DNA of 64,000 nucleotides from Dyella silvae (GTDB lineage Bacteria > Pseudomonadota > Gammaproteobacteria > Xanthomonadales > Rhodanobacteraceae): assembly GCF_026421305.1 (NCBI RefSeq), contig NZ_JAPJBQ010000002.1, forward strand, positions 434,001-498,000, written 5' to 3'. Numbering within the stretch: position 1 is the first letter of the stretch; each line of letters starts with the position of its first letter. Below are positions 1 through 10,014 of this stretch, piece by piece. The translations under genes were made by a program, and so were the position numbers. The notes under the pieces are model-generated. The model had not been told where the DNA came from. It did no database searches and worked only from the letters and a program-made list of their open reading frames with translations.

Positions 1-369
1 TACGGACCAGTGTCACGGGTGGCACCGGCTTCGGGGAGCGTGGAGTGTATGTCGATCGAGGGTCGGCGCACCGCCTTCCCTGGCAAGAGGCGGCCCAGAG
101 ATGGCGTTTACACAGGCATTGCCGGTCGGCCCCACGATCGGATTCACAACAGGGCAAACCACTCAATTCAATGACGTAGGACTCTTAACGTGAGATTCCA
201 GCTTGACGTTAGAGCGGGCAGGCGGTAAACAGCAACGCACGAGTGCCTGCCGGCTGAATGGTTGCCGTACGTCGTATCGACAATACGGATTTTCTCCATA
301 TGGGACCGCTAGCCCAGAGTTAGTGGTCGCATGATTTCCTGAGCCTGGGGCGGGTCGCAGGGGGGTGTT
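1..369. other. Upstream region of the pilG operon, no gene recognised
   Basis: About 370 bases before pilG hold no coding sequence I can recognise. A frame is open on the plus strand from the window edge to a stop near 171, but its translation is Arg/Pro/Gly-rich and shows no family signature. The promoter of the pilG operon should lie here; I could not identify confident -35/-10 or sigma-54 elements. A TGGCAC at about 25-30 is not followed by a GC pair at the proper spacing. A purine-rich AGGGGGG at about 359-365 is the ribosome binding site for the pilG GTG start. Confidence 0.5.
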
Positions 370-771
370 GTGAACTTGAACATAAGTGGAAATGGCCTGG
401 CCGGCCTCAAGGTCATGGTTATCGACGACTCGAAAACCATTCGTCGAACCGCCGAAACCCTGCTGAAGAAAGAGGGTTGCGACGTGCTCACGGCGGTGGA
501 CGGTTTCGAGGCGCTCGCCAAGATCTCCGACCAGAAGCCCGCGATCATCTTCGTCGACATCATGATGCCGCGCCTCGACGGCTATCAGACCTGCGCGCTG
601 ATCAAGAACAATCCGCAGTTCCGCGGAACGCCCGTGATCATGCTGAGCTCGAAAGATGGTCTGTTCGACAAGGCACGCGGCCGCATCGTCGGCGCCGAAC
701 AATATTTGACCAAGCCGTTCACACGAGATGAGCTGCTTGGCGCTATCCATAGACATGTCTGCACGGTGTAA
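370..771 (+). CDS. pilG: PilG, twitching-motility CheY-like response regulator
   Basis: Single-domain receiver protein of 133 residues, about the usual length of PilG. The acidic pair is in VIDDSKT (about 17-23), the phosphoacceptor is Asp63 in VDIMMPRLDG, and the conserved Lys is in YLTKPF near residue 114. The start is GTG at 370, chosen for the AGGGGGG tract just upstream and the family length. PilG is phosphorylated by the ChpA kinase and promotes pilus extension and cAMP signalling in Pseudomonas (family knowledge). It is the first gene of a co-directional run through chpC, and pilH begins 30 bases after its stop, so co-transcription is likely. Confidence 0.95.
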   Translation: MNLNISGNGLAGLKVMVIDDSKTIRRTAETLLKKEGCDVLTAVDGFEALAKISDQKPAIIFVDIMMPRLDGYQTCALIKNNPQFRGTPVIMLSSKDGLFDKARGRIVGAEQYLTKPFTRDELLGAIHRHVCTV

Positions 772-801
772 GGCCGGCGACTACAGGGTCTAGGGGGACC
801 T

Positions 802-1173
802 GTGGCCAATATTCTGATAATTGACGATTCACCGACCGACGTGCGCGTGTTCACCACGCTGCTGGAGCGTGCGGGTTACAAGGTCGACTCGGTTGGCAAC
901 GCCGAGGACGGCATCGAACGCGTGCGCGCTGCGAAGCCGGACCTGGTCATCATGGACGTCATCATGCCCGGCATGAATGGCTTTCAGGCCACGCGTACGC
1001 TTACGCGCGACCCGGAAACGTCGAACGTTCCCATCGTGATGATTACCACCAAGTCGATGGAAACCGATCGAGTGTGGGGCCTCCGTCAGGGGGCGCGCGC
1101 GTTTATCACCAAGCCGGTCAACGAAAAAGACCTGCTGGCCTGCATCAACGATCTGCTTCCCAGCGCTGCATGA
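802..1173 (+). CDS. pilH: PilH, twitching-motility CheY-like response regulator
   Basis: Second single-domain receiver of the Pil-Chp pathway, 123 residues. It shows the IIDDSPTD acidic pocket at the N-terminus, phosphoacceptor Asp52 in MDVIMPGMNG, Thr in ITTKS and the Lys in FITKPV. The start is GTG at 802 with a purine-rich TAGGGGGA just upstream. By homology PilH opposes PilG, acting as phosphate sink or promoting retraction. It is closest to PilG in family but clearly distinct (PGMNGFQ versus PRLDGYQ). The pilI start lies 8 bases after its stop. Confidence 0.93.
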   Translation: MANILIIDDSPTDVRVFTTLLERAGYKVDSVGNAEDGIERVRAAKPDLVIMDVIMPGMNGFQATRTLTRDPETSNVPIVMITTKSMETDRVWGLRQGARAFITKPVNEKDLLACINDLLPSAA

Positions 1174-1180
1174 GGCCAGA

Positions 1181-1720
1181 ATGAGCCAGACCGCCTCGCT
1201 CACGCCCTTCGAACTCCTTGCGCATTACGAGCGGCTGTCGCTGGCTCACGCCTCCGGTACGCCGGAGAAGCTGGAGGCCCCTGGCCTCTGGCGCGGCATT
1301 GGTTTTCGCGCCGGCAGTCGTCTGTTCGTCAGCGGCATCGACGAGATCAGCGAATTGCTTGCCGTACCCTCGCTGACGCCGGTGCCTGGCACCCAGGCAT
1401 GGCTGCTGGGCGTGGCGAACGTGCGCGGCAACCTGGTGCCGGTGATCGATCTGGCCCGCTTCCTGTTTGGTGATCGCACGCAGTCCACTGAACGTACGCG
1501 CCTGCTGGTAGTACGTCAGGGCGGCGGTAGCGTGGCGCTGATGGTGGACGAGGTCTTCGGTCAGCGCACGGTGGATACCGAGCAGCGCCGCAATGCCGAG
1601 CAAGAGGACGATCCGCGCCTGACGCGCTTCGTCGAGGATCGCGTAGGCGAGCCGCAGCTGGCCATGTTCAACATGGGCAAGCTGGTGCGTGCGCCGGACT
1701 TCCGTCAGGCTGCAGCCTGA
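1181..1720 (+). CDS. pilI: PilI, CheW-like adaptor protein
   Basis: CheW-domain protein of 179 residues. The hallmarks are GIDEISELL near residue 50, VPGTQAWLLGVANVRGNLVPVIDL around 68-92 and LLVVRQGGGSVALMVDEVFG around 108-127, the usual CheW beta-barrel segments. It should couple the receptor PilJ to the kinase ChpA at the membrane. The start is ATG at 1181, close behind pilH, and the next gene pilJ follows after a gap of about 117 bases. The length and position inside pilGHIJ make PilI much more likely than a flagellar CheW. Confidence 0.93.
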   Translation: MSQTASLTPFELLAHYERLSLAHASGTPEKLEAPGLWRGIGFRAGSRLFVSGIDEISELLAVPSLTPVPGTQAWLLGVANVRGNLVPVIDLARFLFGDRTQSTERTRLLVVRQGGGSVALMVDEVFGQRTVDTEQRRNAEQEDDPRLTRFVEDRVGEPQLAMFNMGKLVRAPDFRQAAA

Positions 1721-1837
1721 CGAGCAACAGATTGGACGACAAGTAGGGCCGGTGCCGTTCGAGGCCGGAATCAGGGCGATGATCCGAAGCCTTTGCCGGC
1801 AACAGCGGCGGGGGTGTAGACGGGCGAGGTGAACGAA

Positions 1838-3868
1838 ATGAGCACTACAGGGGGCGTGGGCAAAGAGCGAGGCTATACAAGCCTCATCATTGCACTGGTC
1901 ATCGCGTTCGGTTTTACGGGTGTGGACTTCATCATGCTCACGCTGCGGGGTCGTGAAGACTCCCAGGCCGTGGGTCTGACGACCCAGATTCAGGTGTTGT
2001 CGCAGCAGACGGCGAAATATGCCCTCGAAGCGGCGGACGGTAACGTCGACTCGTTCAAAGAGTTGGAAACCAACCGCAATGCGATCGACTCGGCGGTGCA
2101 GCGTCTGGCCAAGGGCGACGAGAAGGGCGGCCTGAAGCCCTACGCCGACAACAACGCCTCTGCTGCCGGCCGCGCCGCTACCGCCCTGGGCAATGCGTGG
2201 GGTCAGCTCGACGCCGACATCGGCAAGATCCTGTCCAACAAGGCGCTGGTGGTGGATTCGGCGCAACGCGCCGGCACGCTGTCGCGCGATCTGCCCCTGC
2301 TCAACTCGAGCATGGAGCAGGTGGTGAACATCCTTCAGCAGCGCGGCGGTAGCGCGGAGCAGACCTATACCTCTGCCCGCCAGATGCTGCTGGCCGACCG
2401 TATGATCCGCCGAGTGCAGGAAGTGCTGCAGGGTGGCGACGCCTCGCAGCCTGCCGCCGACGGCCTGGCCCGCGACGGCCAGTTGTACGGCTCGGTGCTC
2501 AAGGGTCTGCTCGAAGGCAACACCGAAGTGGGCGTGCGCGCCATGGGTGACACCAACGCGCGCAAGATCCTCAGCGACATGCAGACGCAGTGGGAGAACC
2601 TGCAGGATCCGGTCGGCAAGCTGGTCGGTGCGGCAGGTAACCTCAGCGACGTGAAGCGCGCAGGCAACCAGGCCTCGCTGGATTCGCAGAACGTATTGCT
2701 GCGCGCCAACGAACTGGCTGACCAGATCAGCAAGCTGCCGACTCGCAGGTTGTTCCCCAACCTGTGGTGGGGCGTGCTCGGTGCTATCGGCGCGGCGGCC
2801 TTCCTGATCGTGCTGGTGGTGCAGCTGGTGGCTGACCAACGCCGCCGCTTCCAGGACTCGGCCGAACTCAACCAGCGTAACCAGGAGGCCATCATGCGCC
2901 TGCTGGACGAAATGGGTTCGCTCGCCGAAGGTGACCTGACCGTCAAAACCACGGTGACCGAAGACATCACGGGCGCCATCGCCGACTCCGTGAACTACGC
3001 CATCGACGAGTTGCGCACCCTGGTGACGACGATTAACGAAACGTCGGAACAGGTGTCGTCCTCCGCCCAGGAAACGCAGACCACTGCGCGTCACCTGGCC
3101 GAGTCCGCGCAGCATCAGGCGCAGCGGATCAGCACCGCGACCACCGCGATCAACCAGATCGCGAGTCTGATGGATACCGTGTCGAAGGACTCCGCCGAAT
3201 CGGCCGACGTGGCCGAACGCTCGGTGAAAATCGCTTCGCGCGGTGCCGAGGTGGTGCGCGAAACGATTTCGGGCATGGACTCGATCCGCGATCAGATCCA
3301 GGAAACGTCGAAGCGAATCAAGCGACTGGGTGAATCGTCGCAGGAAATCGGCTCCATCGTGGAACTGATTAACGACATTGCCGAGCAGACCAACATCCTC
3401 GCCTTGAACGCCGCCATTCAGGCTGCTTCGGCGGGTGAAGCGGGTCGCGGTTTCGCGGTCGTGGCGGACGAAGTGCAGCGACTCGCAGAACGCTCTGCGA
3501 GCGCCACGAAGCGAATCGAAACGCTGGTGCAGACCATTCAGTCCGACACCAACGAAGCGGTGAACTCGATGGAACAGACCACCGCCGAAGTGGTGGCCGG
3601 TGCCCGACTCGCGGAAGACGCGGGTAGTGCGCTGGGTGACATCGAGCGCGTGTCGCACGATCTGTCCGCGCTGATTCAGAACATTTCCACCCAGGCGCGC
3701 CAGCAGTCGACCGCCGCTACCGATATTTCGGTGTCGATGAATGCGATCCAGGAAATCACCTCGCAGACCTCACAAGGCGCAAGCCAGACGGCCGACTCGA
3801 TCGGTTACCTGGCCCAGCTGGCGAGTGACCTGCGGCGCTCGGTGGCTCACTTCAAGCTGCCGGGTTGA
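1838..3868 (+). CDS. pilJ: PilJ, methyl-accepting chemoreceptor of the Pil-Chp system
   Basis: Receptor of about 676 residues. A first membrane helix is at about 14-33 ([14 protein letters not shown]...), a long periplasmic part carries a type IV pili chemosensor-like region, a second helix lies around 305-330 ([20 protein letters not shown]), followed by HAMP and a cytoplasmic coiled coil. The signalling tip is clear in [20 protein letters not shown] and [17 protein letters not shown] chose ATG 1838 because GAGGTG sits 6 bases upstream; GTG at 1829 would add three residues. It should sense pilin or surface contact and control ChpA. No CheR-like methyltransferase gene (pilK) follows it, unlike Pseudomonas. 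Confidence 0.93.
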   Translation: MSTTGGVGKERGYTSLIIALVIAFGFTGVDFIMLTLRGREDSQAVGLTTQIQVLSQQTAKYALEAADGNVDSFKELETNRNAIDSAVQRLAKGDEKGGLKPYADNNASAAGRAATALGNAWGQLDADIGKILSNKALVVDSAQRAGTLSRDLPLLNSSMEQVVNILQQRGGSAEQTYTSARQMLLADRMIRRVQEVLQGGDASQPAADGLARDGQLYGSVLKGLLEGNTEVGVRAMGDTNARKILSDMQTQWENLQDPVGKLVGAAGNLSDVKRAGNQASLDSQNVLLRANELADQISKLPTRRLFPNLWWGVLGAIGAAAFLIVLVVQLVADQRRRFQDSAELNQRNQEAIMRLLDEMGSLAEGDLTVKTTVTEDITGAIADSVNYAIDELRTLVTTINETSEQVSSSAQETQTTARHLAESAQHQAQRISTATTAINQIASLMDTVSKDSAESADVAERSVKIASRGAEVVRETISGMDSIRDQIQETSKRIKRLGESSQEIGSIVELINDIAEQTNILALNAAIQAASAGEAGRGFAVVADEVQRLAERSASATKRIETLVQTIQSDTNEAVNSMEQTTAEVVAGARLAEDAGSALGDIERVSHDLSALIQNISTQARQQSTAATDISVSMNAIQEITSQTSQGASQTADSIGYLAQLASDLRRSVAHFKLPG

Positions 3869-3951
3869 AAGAGCTGGCTAACAACGTTTTTCACAGGGGG
3901 CAACCTCGCCGGTTGCGTGACAAACGGTTACGTGGCCGCTGAGAGGGGCGC

Positions 3952-6900
3952 ATGAGACTTCAAGACCACATCGATTTCACCACCCTGCAATGGGTCAAGC
4001 CCGAGCTCGACGAGACGCTCGCCCTGGCCCGCGAGGCGCTGGAATCCTATGTCGACAACCCGGGCAACCGGGATGCCATGCGCTCGTGCGCGGACAGCCT
4101 GCACCAAGTGCTGGGCACCTTGCGCATGGTCGAGCTGTACGGCGCGGCGATGGTGACCGAGGAGATGGAAACACTCTCCATCTCGCTGCTCGAGGACCAC
4201 GTGGCCGATCGCGAAGAGGCCTATGCGGCCTTGATGCGCGGCCTGATGCAGTTGCCTGATTACCTGGAGCGTCTCTCCGGTGGTCATCGCGACGTGCCGG
4301 TGGTGTTGCTGCCGCTGCTCAACGACCTGCGCGCCAGCCGCGGCCAGCAGGCGCTGCACGAATCAGCGCTGTTTACGCCCAACCTCGACCTGGCCCTGCC
4401 GGCACACGCGCCGGCGGCGCTGCACGACGTCGTGTTCGAGCGTCAGCGCAGCGAAGTGGCCACCTTGCGCCTGCGGTTCCAGCAGCAGTTGCTGTCGTGG
4501 TTCCGTGGCCAGGGCAATGACCAGCAATTGGCTGGCATGATCCAGACCCTGGATGCGATTACCGCGCGCTGCCACAGCGTGCCGGGTCGTCGTCTGTGGT
4601 GGATTGCAGCCGGCGTGCTCGAAGGCATGCAACAGGGCCCGCTGAAGAGCCAGGCTAACGAAGTGCGCCAGCTGATCGGCAAGGTGGATCGCAGCATCCG
4701 CCAGCTGGTCGAGCACGGCGAGGCTAGCCTGCGTGGCGGCGACGCCGATGAACTGGCGCGCAAACTGCTTTATGTGGTGGGTCAGGCCCGACAGGGCAGT
4801 CCGCGCATGGAACAGCTGCGTCAGACCTATGCGCTCGATGCACTGCTGCCCGAAGCGGGTGAGATCGAGCACGCGCGTGGCTCGATGGCTGGCCACAACC
4901 GGGCGTTGCTCGACTCGGTGGCCAAAGCGCTCAAGGATGACTTGCTGCGCGTCAAGGAGTCGCTCGACCTGTTCCTGCGCCAGACCGATGCCGACCCGGC
5001 ACAGCTGGCCAATCAGACTGAAATTCTCGAACGCGTGGGCGATACGCTGGGCATGTTGGCCCTGGGCGTGCCGCGCCGCGTGGTCAACGAACAGCGCCGG
5101 GTGCTGGAAGAGATCGCCAGCCGCGTGCGTGCGCCCGACGAAGAGCTGCTGCTCGACGTGGCCGGTGCGTTGCTCTATGTGGAAGCGTCGCTGGACGACC
5201 ACATCGAAAGCCTGGGTGCCGACGAAGAAAGCGCGCCCGAAAACGCCACCAGCATGCTGCCGCGCAGCGAAGCCCGCCATATCCTCGCCACGCTGATGCA
5301 CGAGGCCACCGCCAACACCGGCAAGGTGAAGGAGGCCATCGTCGCGTACGTGGAATCCGGCTGGCAGCCGCCGCAGCTGGCCGACGTAGGCGCCTTGATG
5401 GATGAGGTGGCCGGCGCCATGCGCATGCTGTCCGCGCCGCGTCCCGCCGAGCTCGCTGAAGGTATCGGCCGTTTTGTCGGCAACGAGTTGCTGGCGGATC
5501 GCCGCGTGCCCAGCAGCGCCCAGATGGATCATCTGGCCGATGCACTCGCTGCGCTCGAGTACTACCTCGAGGCGGCGCGCGAACATCGTGGCGGCCTGGA
5601 ACATATCCTGGACGTGGCCGAACACAGCCTCAGCACGCTGGGCTACTGGCCGCCGCCGGCTGCGCGCGCACCCGCCCCGGAAGATTGGGACGAGGCGCCC
5701 GAGCACATTGCCAAGGCGACCGACGCGGCACTGGCTGCTGCGCTTGCCAGCCAACCGGAGCTCAGCGAAAGCGTCAGCCTCGCACATGGCGACGACCTGT
5801 CGGGTCTGATCGTCGGCAGCATTGATACGACGCCATCCGAAGCCCATGAAATAACCGGTCTGCGCCTGGCCGACACGGAGCGAGTCAGCCCGCAGGAAGT
5901 GCTGCAGGGCGGCGACGAAGACTGGGTCGAGATCGAAGAAGAAATCTTCGAGCAGGTGCCCGTGTCTGGTAGCGCGTCGATCGACGCAGGGTTCCAGTCC
6001 AGCACGGCCGGCATAGACGACGACATCCGCGAGATCTTCCTGGAGGAAATGCAGGAAGAAATCGACAGCCTGCATGCGGCCCGTCAGTCCTGGCTGGCCG
6101 ACACGCAGCACCTTGAAGCGCTGACACCCATCCGTCGTTCCTTCCATACCCTTAAGGGTTCCGGCCGCCTGGTCGGCGCCACGATGCTGGGCGAGTTCTC
6201 GTGGAAGATCGAGAACATGCTCAACCGCGTGCTCGATCAGTCGGTTCCGCCGACCGAAGGCGTGCGGGATGTGGTGGTGGCTGCCATCGACGCGTTGCCG
6301 CAGTTCCGCGCTGCATTGATGGGTGAGGGTGTGCTGACGGCGCCGCTCGCGGCCATCATGGACACCGCCGAGCGCCTTTCCGCAGGTCAGGAAGACGCAC
6401 GCATTGCCGACGTGGCGCCGGCCGCCACCGAGACGGTGCGCCGCGTGGTGCGCCGTCGCGTGCCGCGCATCGATGCCGCGGCGGCCACGATTCCCAGCGC
6501 CAGCCTTGCCGATATCGAAACGACGCCGATGGAAACCGCGGCGCCGGTGTTCGAGGCGATTCATGCGCCAGTGATGCCGCCGATCGATCCGGTGTTGCTG
6601 GAGATTCTGCGCAGCGAAGTGGCGCAGTACCTCTCCACCATTCGCACGGCCATCAACCGCGTCAGCGGTGAGTTGCGCGTGGATGACGGCTTGCTGCGTG
6701 CGGTGCACACCTTGCACGGCGCCATTGCGATGGTCGACGTGCCGCTGCTGACCCAGCTGCTTTCGCCGCTGGAAAGTCTGCTCAAGCGTCTGCGTGCCGC
6801 CAGCCTGCCGCTGTCGACCGAGGGCGTGCATTTGCTCGGCCAGAGTGCCGACGCCGTCGATCACGTGATGGCGCAGTTCGATGCGCCGTCGCCGCAGCTG

Positions 6901-9900
6901 CCGGATCTCGACCATCTGATCCAGCGCCTGACCGAGCTGCGCGACAGCCAGCCCGAGCCGCAGGTCGCGCACGTCCTGTTCGAGCCGCATGCGGAGGACA
7001 TGGACGAAGCGCCTGCCGCTGCTGTGGCCGACACCTCGCACGAAGAGGCGCTGGCTGCGTCGCTCGACGCTGCGCTGTTGACGGCGCACGGTCACGACGC
7101 GACAGAAGAACCCGTGGCTACCGCCCCGGCCACTGCCGAAACCGACAGCTACGCCGACGAGCTCCTCGCAGCGCTCGGCGAGTTCGATCTCGACGCCCAT
7201 CTGCCCGCTGCCGATCAGATGCCGGTGAGCCACGTTGCCGACGCGGCACCGGTGGCGGCCCCGACGGCTGAAGAGGATGAGTTTGCCGCGGTCTATGCGG
7301 AACTCCTCGGCGAAGCCGAGTCGCTCGAGCTGGGTACCAAAGAAGACGGCGTCGACGAGCCGGTCGAGCATGTGGTCACCCACGAGCTCGAAATCGAGGA
7401 ACTCACACTGGCCGACGAGCCCGTGGAGGCCGCACACCACCTGCTCGCCGACGACGTCGAAGAAGTCGTTGTGGGTCCCGTGGTCGAGCACGATGCCGAT
7501 GTCGCGGAAGCGGCCGAGGAAATCGTGGAGCCGGTGGCCGAGATCATCGAGCCGGTAGCAGAGACCATCGAACCGGCGTCCGAAACCATCGAGCCGCTCG
7601 TCGCCGAGCCCACGCCCTTCGCGCCTCACGATGTGGAAGAGAGCGAGCACCTGCTCGAACTCGGCCAGATCGACCCCGACCTGCTGGAAATCTTCGTCGA
7701 AGAAGCTCGCGAGATTCTGGATCACTCCGACGGTGTGCTTGCCCAGTGGCGAGCAGAGCCGATGGCAACCCAGTATCTCGGCGAACTGCTGCGCGACTTG
7801 CACACGCTGAAGGGTGGCGCGCGCATTGCCGGTCTGGTGCCGGTGGGCGATCTCACCCACGCCATCGAAACCGCGCTGGAAAAACCGCTGCAGGCCAATT
7901 CGGCGCCTGTCGGTCAGCTGATTGCGGCGCTCGAGGCAGGCTTCGACAAGCTGCACGGTCTGGTTCAGTGCGTATCGCAGGGCCGTCCGGTGCCGTATCC
8001 GCAGGCGATGATCGATCGCTTCCTGGCGATGGCCGGTGAAACCGGGCACGCGACGCCGGCCGCCGCGCCGGTGTCTGCCACGGTGCTGCCGTTCCCCGAG
8101 CGTGCGGCGTTGCTGCCGGAACTCCTGCCGGAAGAGCGCGACGAAGCGGCCAGCACGCCGCAGGAACAGATCCGCGTTCGCGCCGAACTGCTCGACACGC
8201 TGGTGAACCACGCCGGCGAGGTGGCGATCTACCGTTCGCGTCTCGAACAGCAGGTGGCCGGCTATCGCTTCAACCTGGTCGAACTCGACCAGACCGTGCA
8301 GCGTCTGCGTAGCCAGCTGCGCATGCTGGAAATCGAAACCGAAGCGCAGATCATCGCGCGCTTCCAGCGTGAGCATCGCGAAGCGGGCATGGCGGTGTTC
8401 GATCCGCTCGAGCTCGATCGCTTCTCACAGCTGCAACAGTACTCGCGTGCACTGGCCGAATCGGTATCCGACCTTGTGTCCATTCAGGGCATGCTCGACG
8501 AACTGACGCGCCAGGCGGAAACGCTGCTGATCCAGCAGTCGCGCGTAAGCTCGGAGCTGCAGGAAGGTCTGCTGCGCACCCGCATGCTGCCGTTCGACAC
8601 CATGGTGCCCAACCTGCGCCGCACGCTGCGGCAGGCCGCGCAGGAAGAAGGCAAGAGCGCCCAGTTGTACGTGGAAGGCGCGCATGGCGAAATGGATCGC
8701 AACCTGCTCGACCGCATCAAGGCACCGTTCGAGCACATGCTGCGTAACGCTGTCGCGCACGGTATCGAGTCGCCGGACGAACGCCGCAAGGCGGGCAAGT
8801 CGGCCGAAGGCTCCGTCCGCATCCGCGTCGCGCGTGAAGCCACCGAAGTGGTGGTGCGCGTAACGGACGACGGCCGCGGCCTGAATCGCGACGCTATCCG
8901 CAAGCGCGGCATCGAGCGTGGCATGATTCGCTCCGACACGCGTATCAGTGACGACCAGGTGCTTGCGCTCATCACGCAGCCCGGGTTCTCTACGGCCAGC
9001 ACCGTCACCCAGCTTGCTGGCCGTGGCGTGGGCATGGACGTGGTGGCGAATGAAATCAAGCAGCTCGGCGGTTCGCTGTCGATCGAATCCAGGGCGGGCG
9101 AAGGCACCACCTTCGTGCTGCGCCTGCCGTTCACCCTCGCGGTGACGCAGGCCATCCTGGTGCGCATCGGTGAATCGACCTTTGCCATCCCGATGACCTC
9201 GGTACAGGGCGTGGCCCGCATCAGCCCGTCCGAACTGGCCGAGCGCCTGGCGGAGCCGGAGCCGTCGTTCCCGTATGCCGGCGACACCTATGACATCCAC
9301 GATCTGGCCGAACTGCTCGGCATTGTGGGCAGCCATGCAGGTGACGAAGAGCAGCTGCCGCTGTTGCTGACCCGCGCGGGTGATCTGCGTGCGGCGATCC
9401 GCATCGATGCGGTGATCGGTTCGCGCGAAATCGTGGTGAAGTCCGTCGGCCCGCAGATCAGCTCGGTGCCGGGCATCCTCGGCGCCACCATCATGGGTGA
9501 CGGCTCGGTGCTGATCATTCTCGATCTCGCTCCGCTGGTGCGCCATGGCGTCGTCCGACGTCAGCAGCGTCTGGAGGAAGGCCTCAGCGCCGTGGCGACG
9601 CCGGTGGTGGAAGAGACGCGCGTGCGTCCGCTGGTGATGGTGGTCGACGACTCGATCACCATGCGCAAGGTCACTGGCCGCGTGCTGGAGCGCCACGAGT
9701 ACGAAGTCGCGACCGCGAAGGACGGTGTCGACGCCATCGAGAAACTGCACGAACGTGTGCCGGACCTGATGCTGCTCGACATCGAAATGCCGCGCATGGA
9801 CGGTTACGAGCTGGCCACGCACATGAAGGCCGATCCGCGACTGAGTGGCGTGCCGATCATCATGATCACCTCGCGTACCGGCGATAAGCACCGTCAGCGT

Positions 9901-10014
9901 GCCTTCGATATCGGCGTGGATCGTTACCTCGGCAAGCCTTACCAGGAAGCCGAATTGCTCGCGCAAATCAGCGAGGTGCTGGAGCAGCGCATCACGGAGT
10001 CGTTCAATGGCTGA
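3952..10014 (+). CDS. chpA: ChpA/PilL, hybrid multi-HPt CheA-type histidine kinase with receiver
   Basis: Very large kinase of 2020 residues (Pseudomonas ChpA is larger). It contains several HPt modules: a divergent one at the N-terminus, one with His732 in SFHTLKGSGR, one with His919 in AVHTLHGA, and one with His1284 in DLHTLKGGAR. A long Ala/Glu/Pro-rich acidic linker (about 1010-1230) precedes the last HPt. The CheA catalytic part has an N box (HMLRNAVAHGIE, near 1596), G boxes (TDDGRGLN; GRGVGMDVVANEI), then a CheW-like domain and a C-terminal receiver with Asp1943 in LDIEMPRMDG. It phosphorylates PilG and PilH. The stop overlaps the start of the next gene. Confidence 0.95.
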   Translation: MRLQDHIDFTTLQWVKPELDETLALAREALESYVDNPGNRDAMRSCADSLHQVLGTLRMVELYGAAMVTEEMETLSISLLEDHVADREEAYAALMRGLMQLPDYLERLSGGHRDVPVVLLPLLNDLRASRGQQALHESALFTPNLDLALPAHAPAALHDVVFERQRSEVATLRLRFQQQLLSWFRGQGNDQQLAGMIQTLDAITARCHSVPGRRLWWIAAGVLEGMQQGPLKSQANEVRQLIGKVDRSIRQLVEHGEASLRGGDADELARKLLYVVGQARQGSPRMEQLRQTYALDALLPEAGEIEHARGSMAGHNRALLDSVAKALKDDLLRVKESLDLFLRQTDADPAQLANQTEILERVGDTLGMLALGVPRRVVNEQRRVLEEIASRVRAPDEELLLDVAGALLYVEASLDDHIESLGADEESAPENATSMLPRSEARHILATLMHEATANTGKVKEAIVAYVESGWQPPQLADVGALMDEVAGAMRMLSAPRPAELAEGIGRFVGNELLADRRVPSSAQMDHLADALAALEYYLEAAREHRGGLEHILDVAEHSLSTLGYWPPPAARAPAPEDWDEAPEHIAKATDAALAAALASQPELSESVSLAHGDDLSGLIVGSIDTTPSEAHEITGLRLADTERVSPQEVLQGGDEDWVEIEEEIFEQVPVSGSASIDAGFQSSTAGIDDDIREIFLEEMQEEIDSLHAARQSWLADTQHLEALTPIRRSFHTLKGSGRLVGATMLGEFSWKIENMLNRVLDQSVPPTEGVRDVVVAAIDALPQFRAALMGEGVLTAPLAAIMDTAERLSAGQEDARIADVAPAATETVRRVVRRRVPRIDAAAATIPSASLADIETTPMETAAPVFEAIHAPVMPPIDPVLLEILRSEVAQYLSTIRTAINRVSGELRVDDGLLRAVHTLHGAIAMVDVPLLTQLLSPLESLLKRLRAASLPLSTEGVHLLGQSADAVDHVMAQFDAPSPQLPDLDHLIQRLTELRDSQPEPQVAHVLFEPHAEDMDEAPAAAVADTSHEEALAASLDAALLTAHGHDATEEPVATAPATAETDSYADELLAALGEFDLDAHLPAADQMPVSHVADAAPVAAPTAEEDEFAAVYAELLGEAESLELGTKEDGVDEPVEHVVTHELEIEELTLADEPVEAAHHLLADDVEEVVVGPVVEHDADVAEAAEEIVEPVAEIIEPVAETIEPASETIEPLVAEPTPFAPHDVEESEHLLELGQIDPDLLEIFVEEAREILDHSDGVLAQWRAEPMATQYLGELLRDLHTLKGGARIAGLVPVGDLTHAIETALEKPLQANSAPVGQLIAALEAGFDKLHGLVQCVSQGRPVPYPQAMIDRFLAMAGETGHATPAAAPVSATVLPFPERAALLPELLPEERDEAASTPQEQIRVRAELLDTLVNHAGEVAIYRSRLEQQVAGYRFNLVELDQTVQRLRSQLRMLEIETEAQIIARFQREHREAGMAVFDPLELDRFSQLQQYSRALAESVSDLVSIQGMLDELTRQAETLLIQQSRVSSELQEGLLRTRMLPFDTMVPNLRRTLRQAAQEEGKSAQLYVEGAHGEMDRNLLDRIKAPFEHMLRNAVAHGIESPDERRKAGKSAEGSVRIRVAREATEVVVRVTDDGRGLNRDAIRKRGIERGMIRSDTRISDDQVLALITQPGFSTASTVTQLAGRGVGMDVVANEIKQLGGSLSIESRAGEGTTFVLRLPFTLAVTQAILVRIGESTFAIPMTSVQGVARISPSELAERLAEPEPSFPYAGDTYDIHDLAELLGIVGSHAGDEEQLPLLLTRAGDLRAAIRIDAVIGSREIVVKSVGPQISSVPGILGATIMGDGSVLIILDLAPLVRHGVVRRQQRLEEGLSAVATPVVEETRVRPLVMVVDDSITMRKVTGRVLERHEYEVATAKDGVDAIEKLHERVPDLMLLDIEMPRMDGYELATHMKADPRLSGVPIIMITSRTGDKHRQRAFDIGVDRYLGKPYQEAELLAQISEVLEQRITESFNG

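Noticed and set aside
25-45. Sigma-54-like TGGCAC upstream of pilG
   Set aside because: No GC dinucleotide at the required spacing in the -12 position.
1145-3658. Open frame of 837 codons on the minus strand
   Set aside because: Antisense of pilI and pilJ with His/Arg-rich, domain-free translation.
7522-7620. Tandem repeat in chpA as a separate mobile or satellite repeat
   Set aside because: It is in frame and codes for a low-complexity acidic linker, so it is part of the gene.
4363-8376. Open frame of 1337 codons on the minus strand
   Set aside because: It is the antisense of chpA, rich in Arg/His/Gln without any domain, a usual effect of high-GC codon use. The plus-strand product has unmistakable kinase motifs.
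8425-9966. Open frame of 513 codons on the minus strand
   Set aside because: Antisense of the ChpA catalytic, CheW and receiver domains; no recognisable protein.
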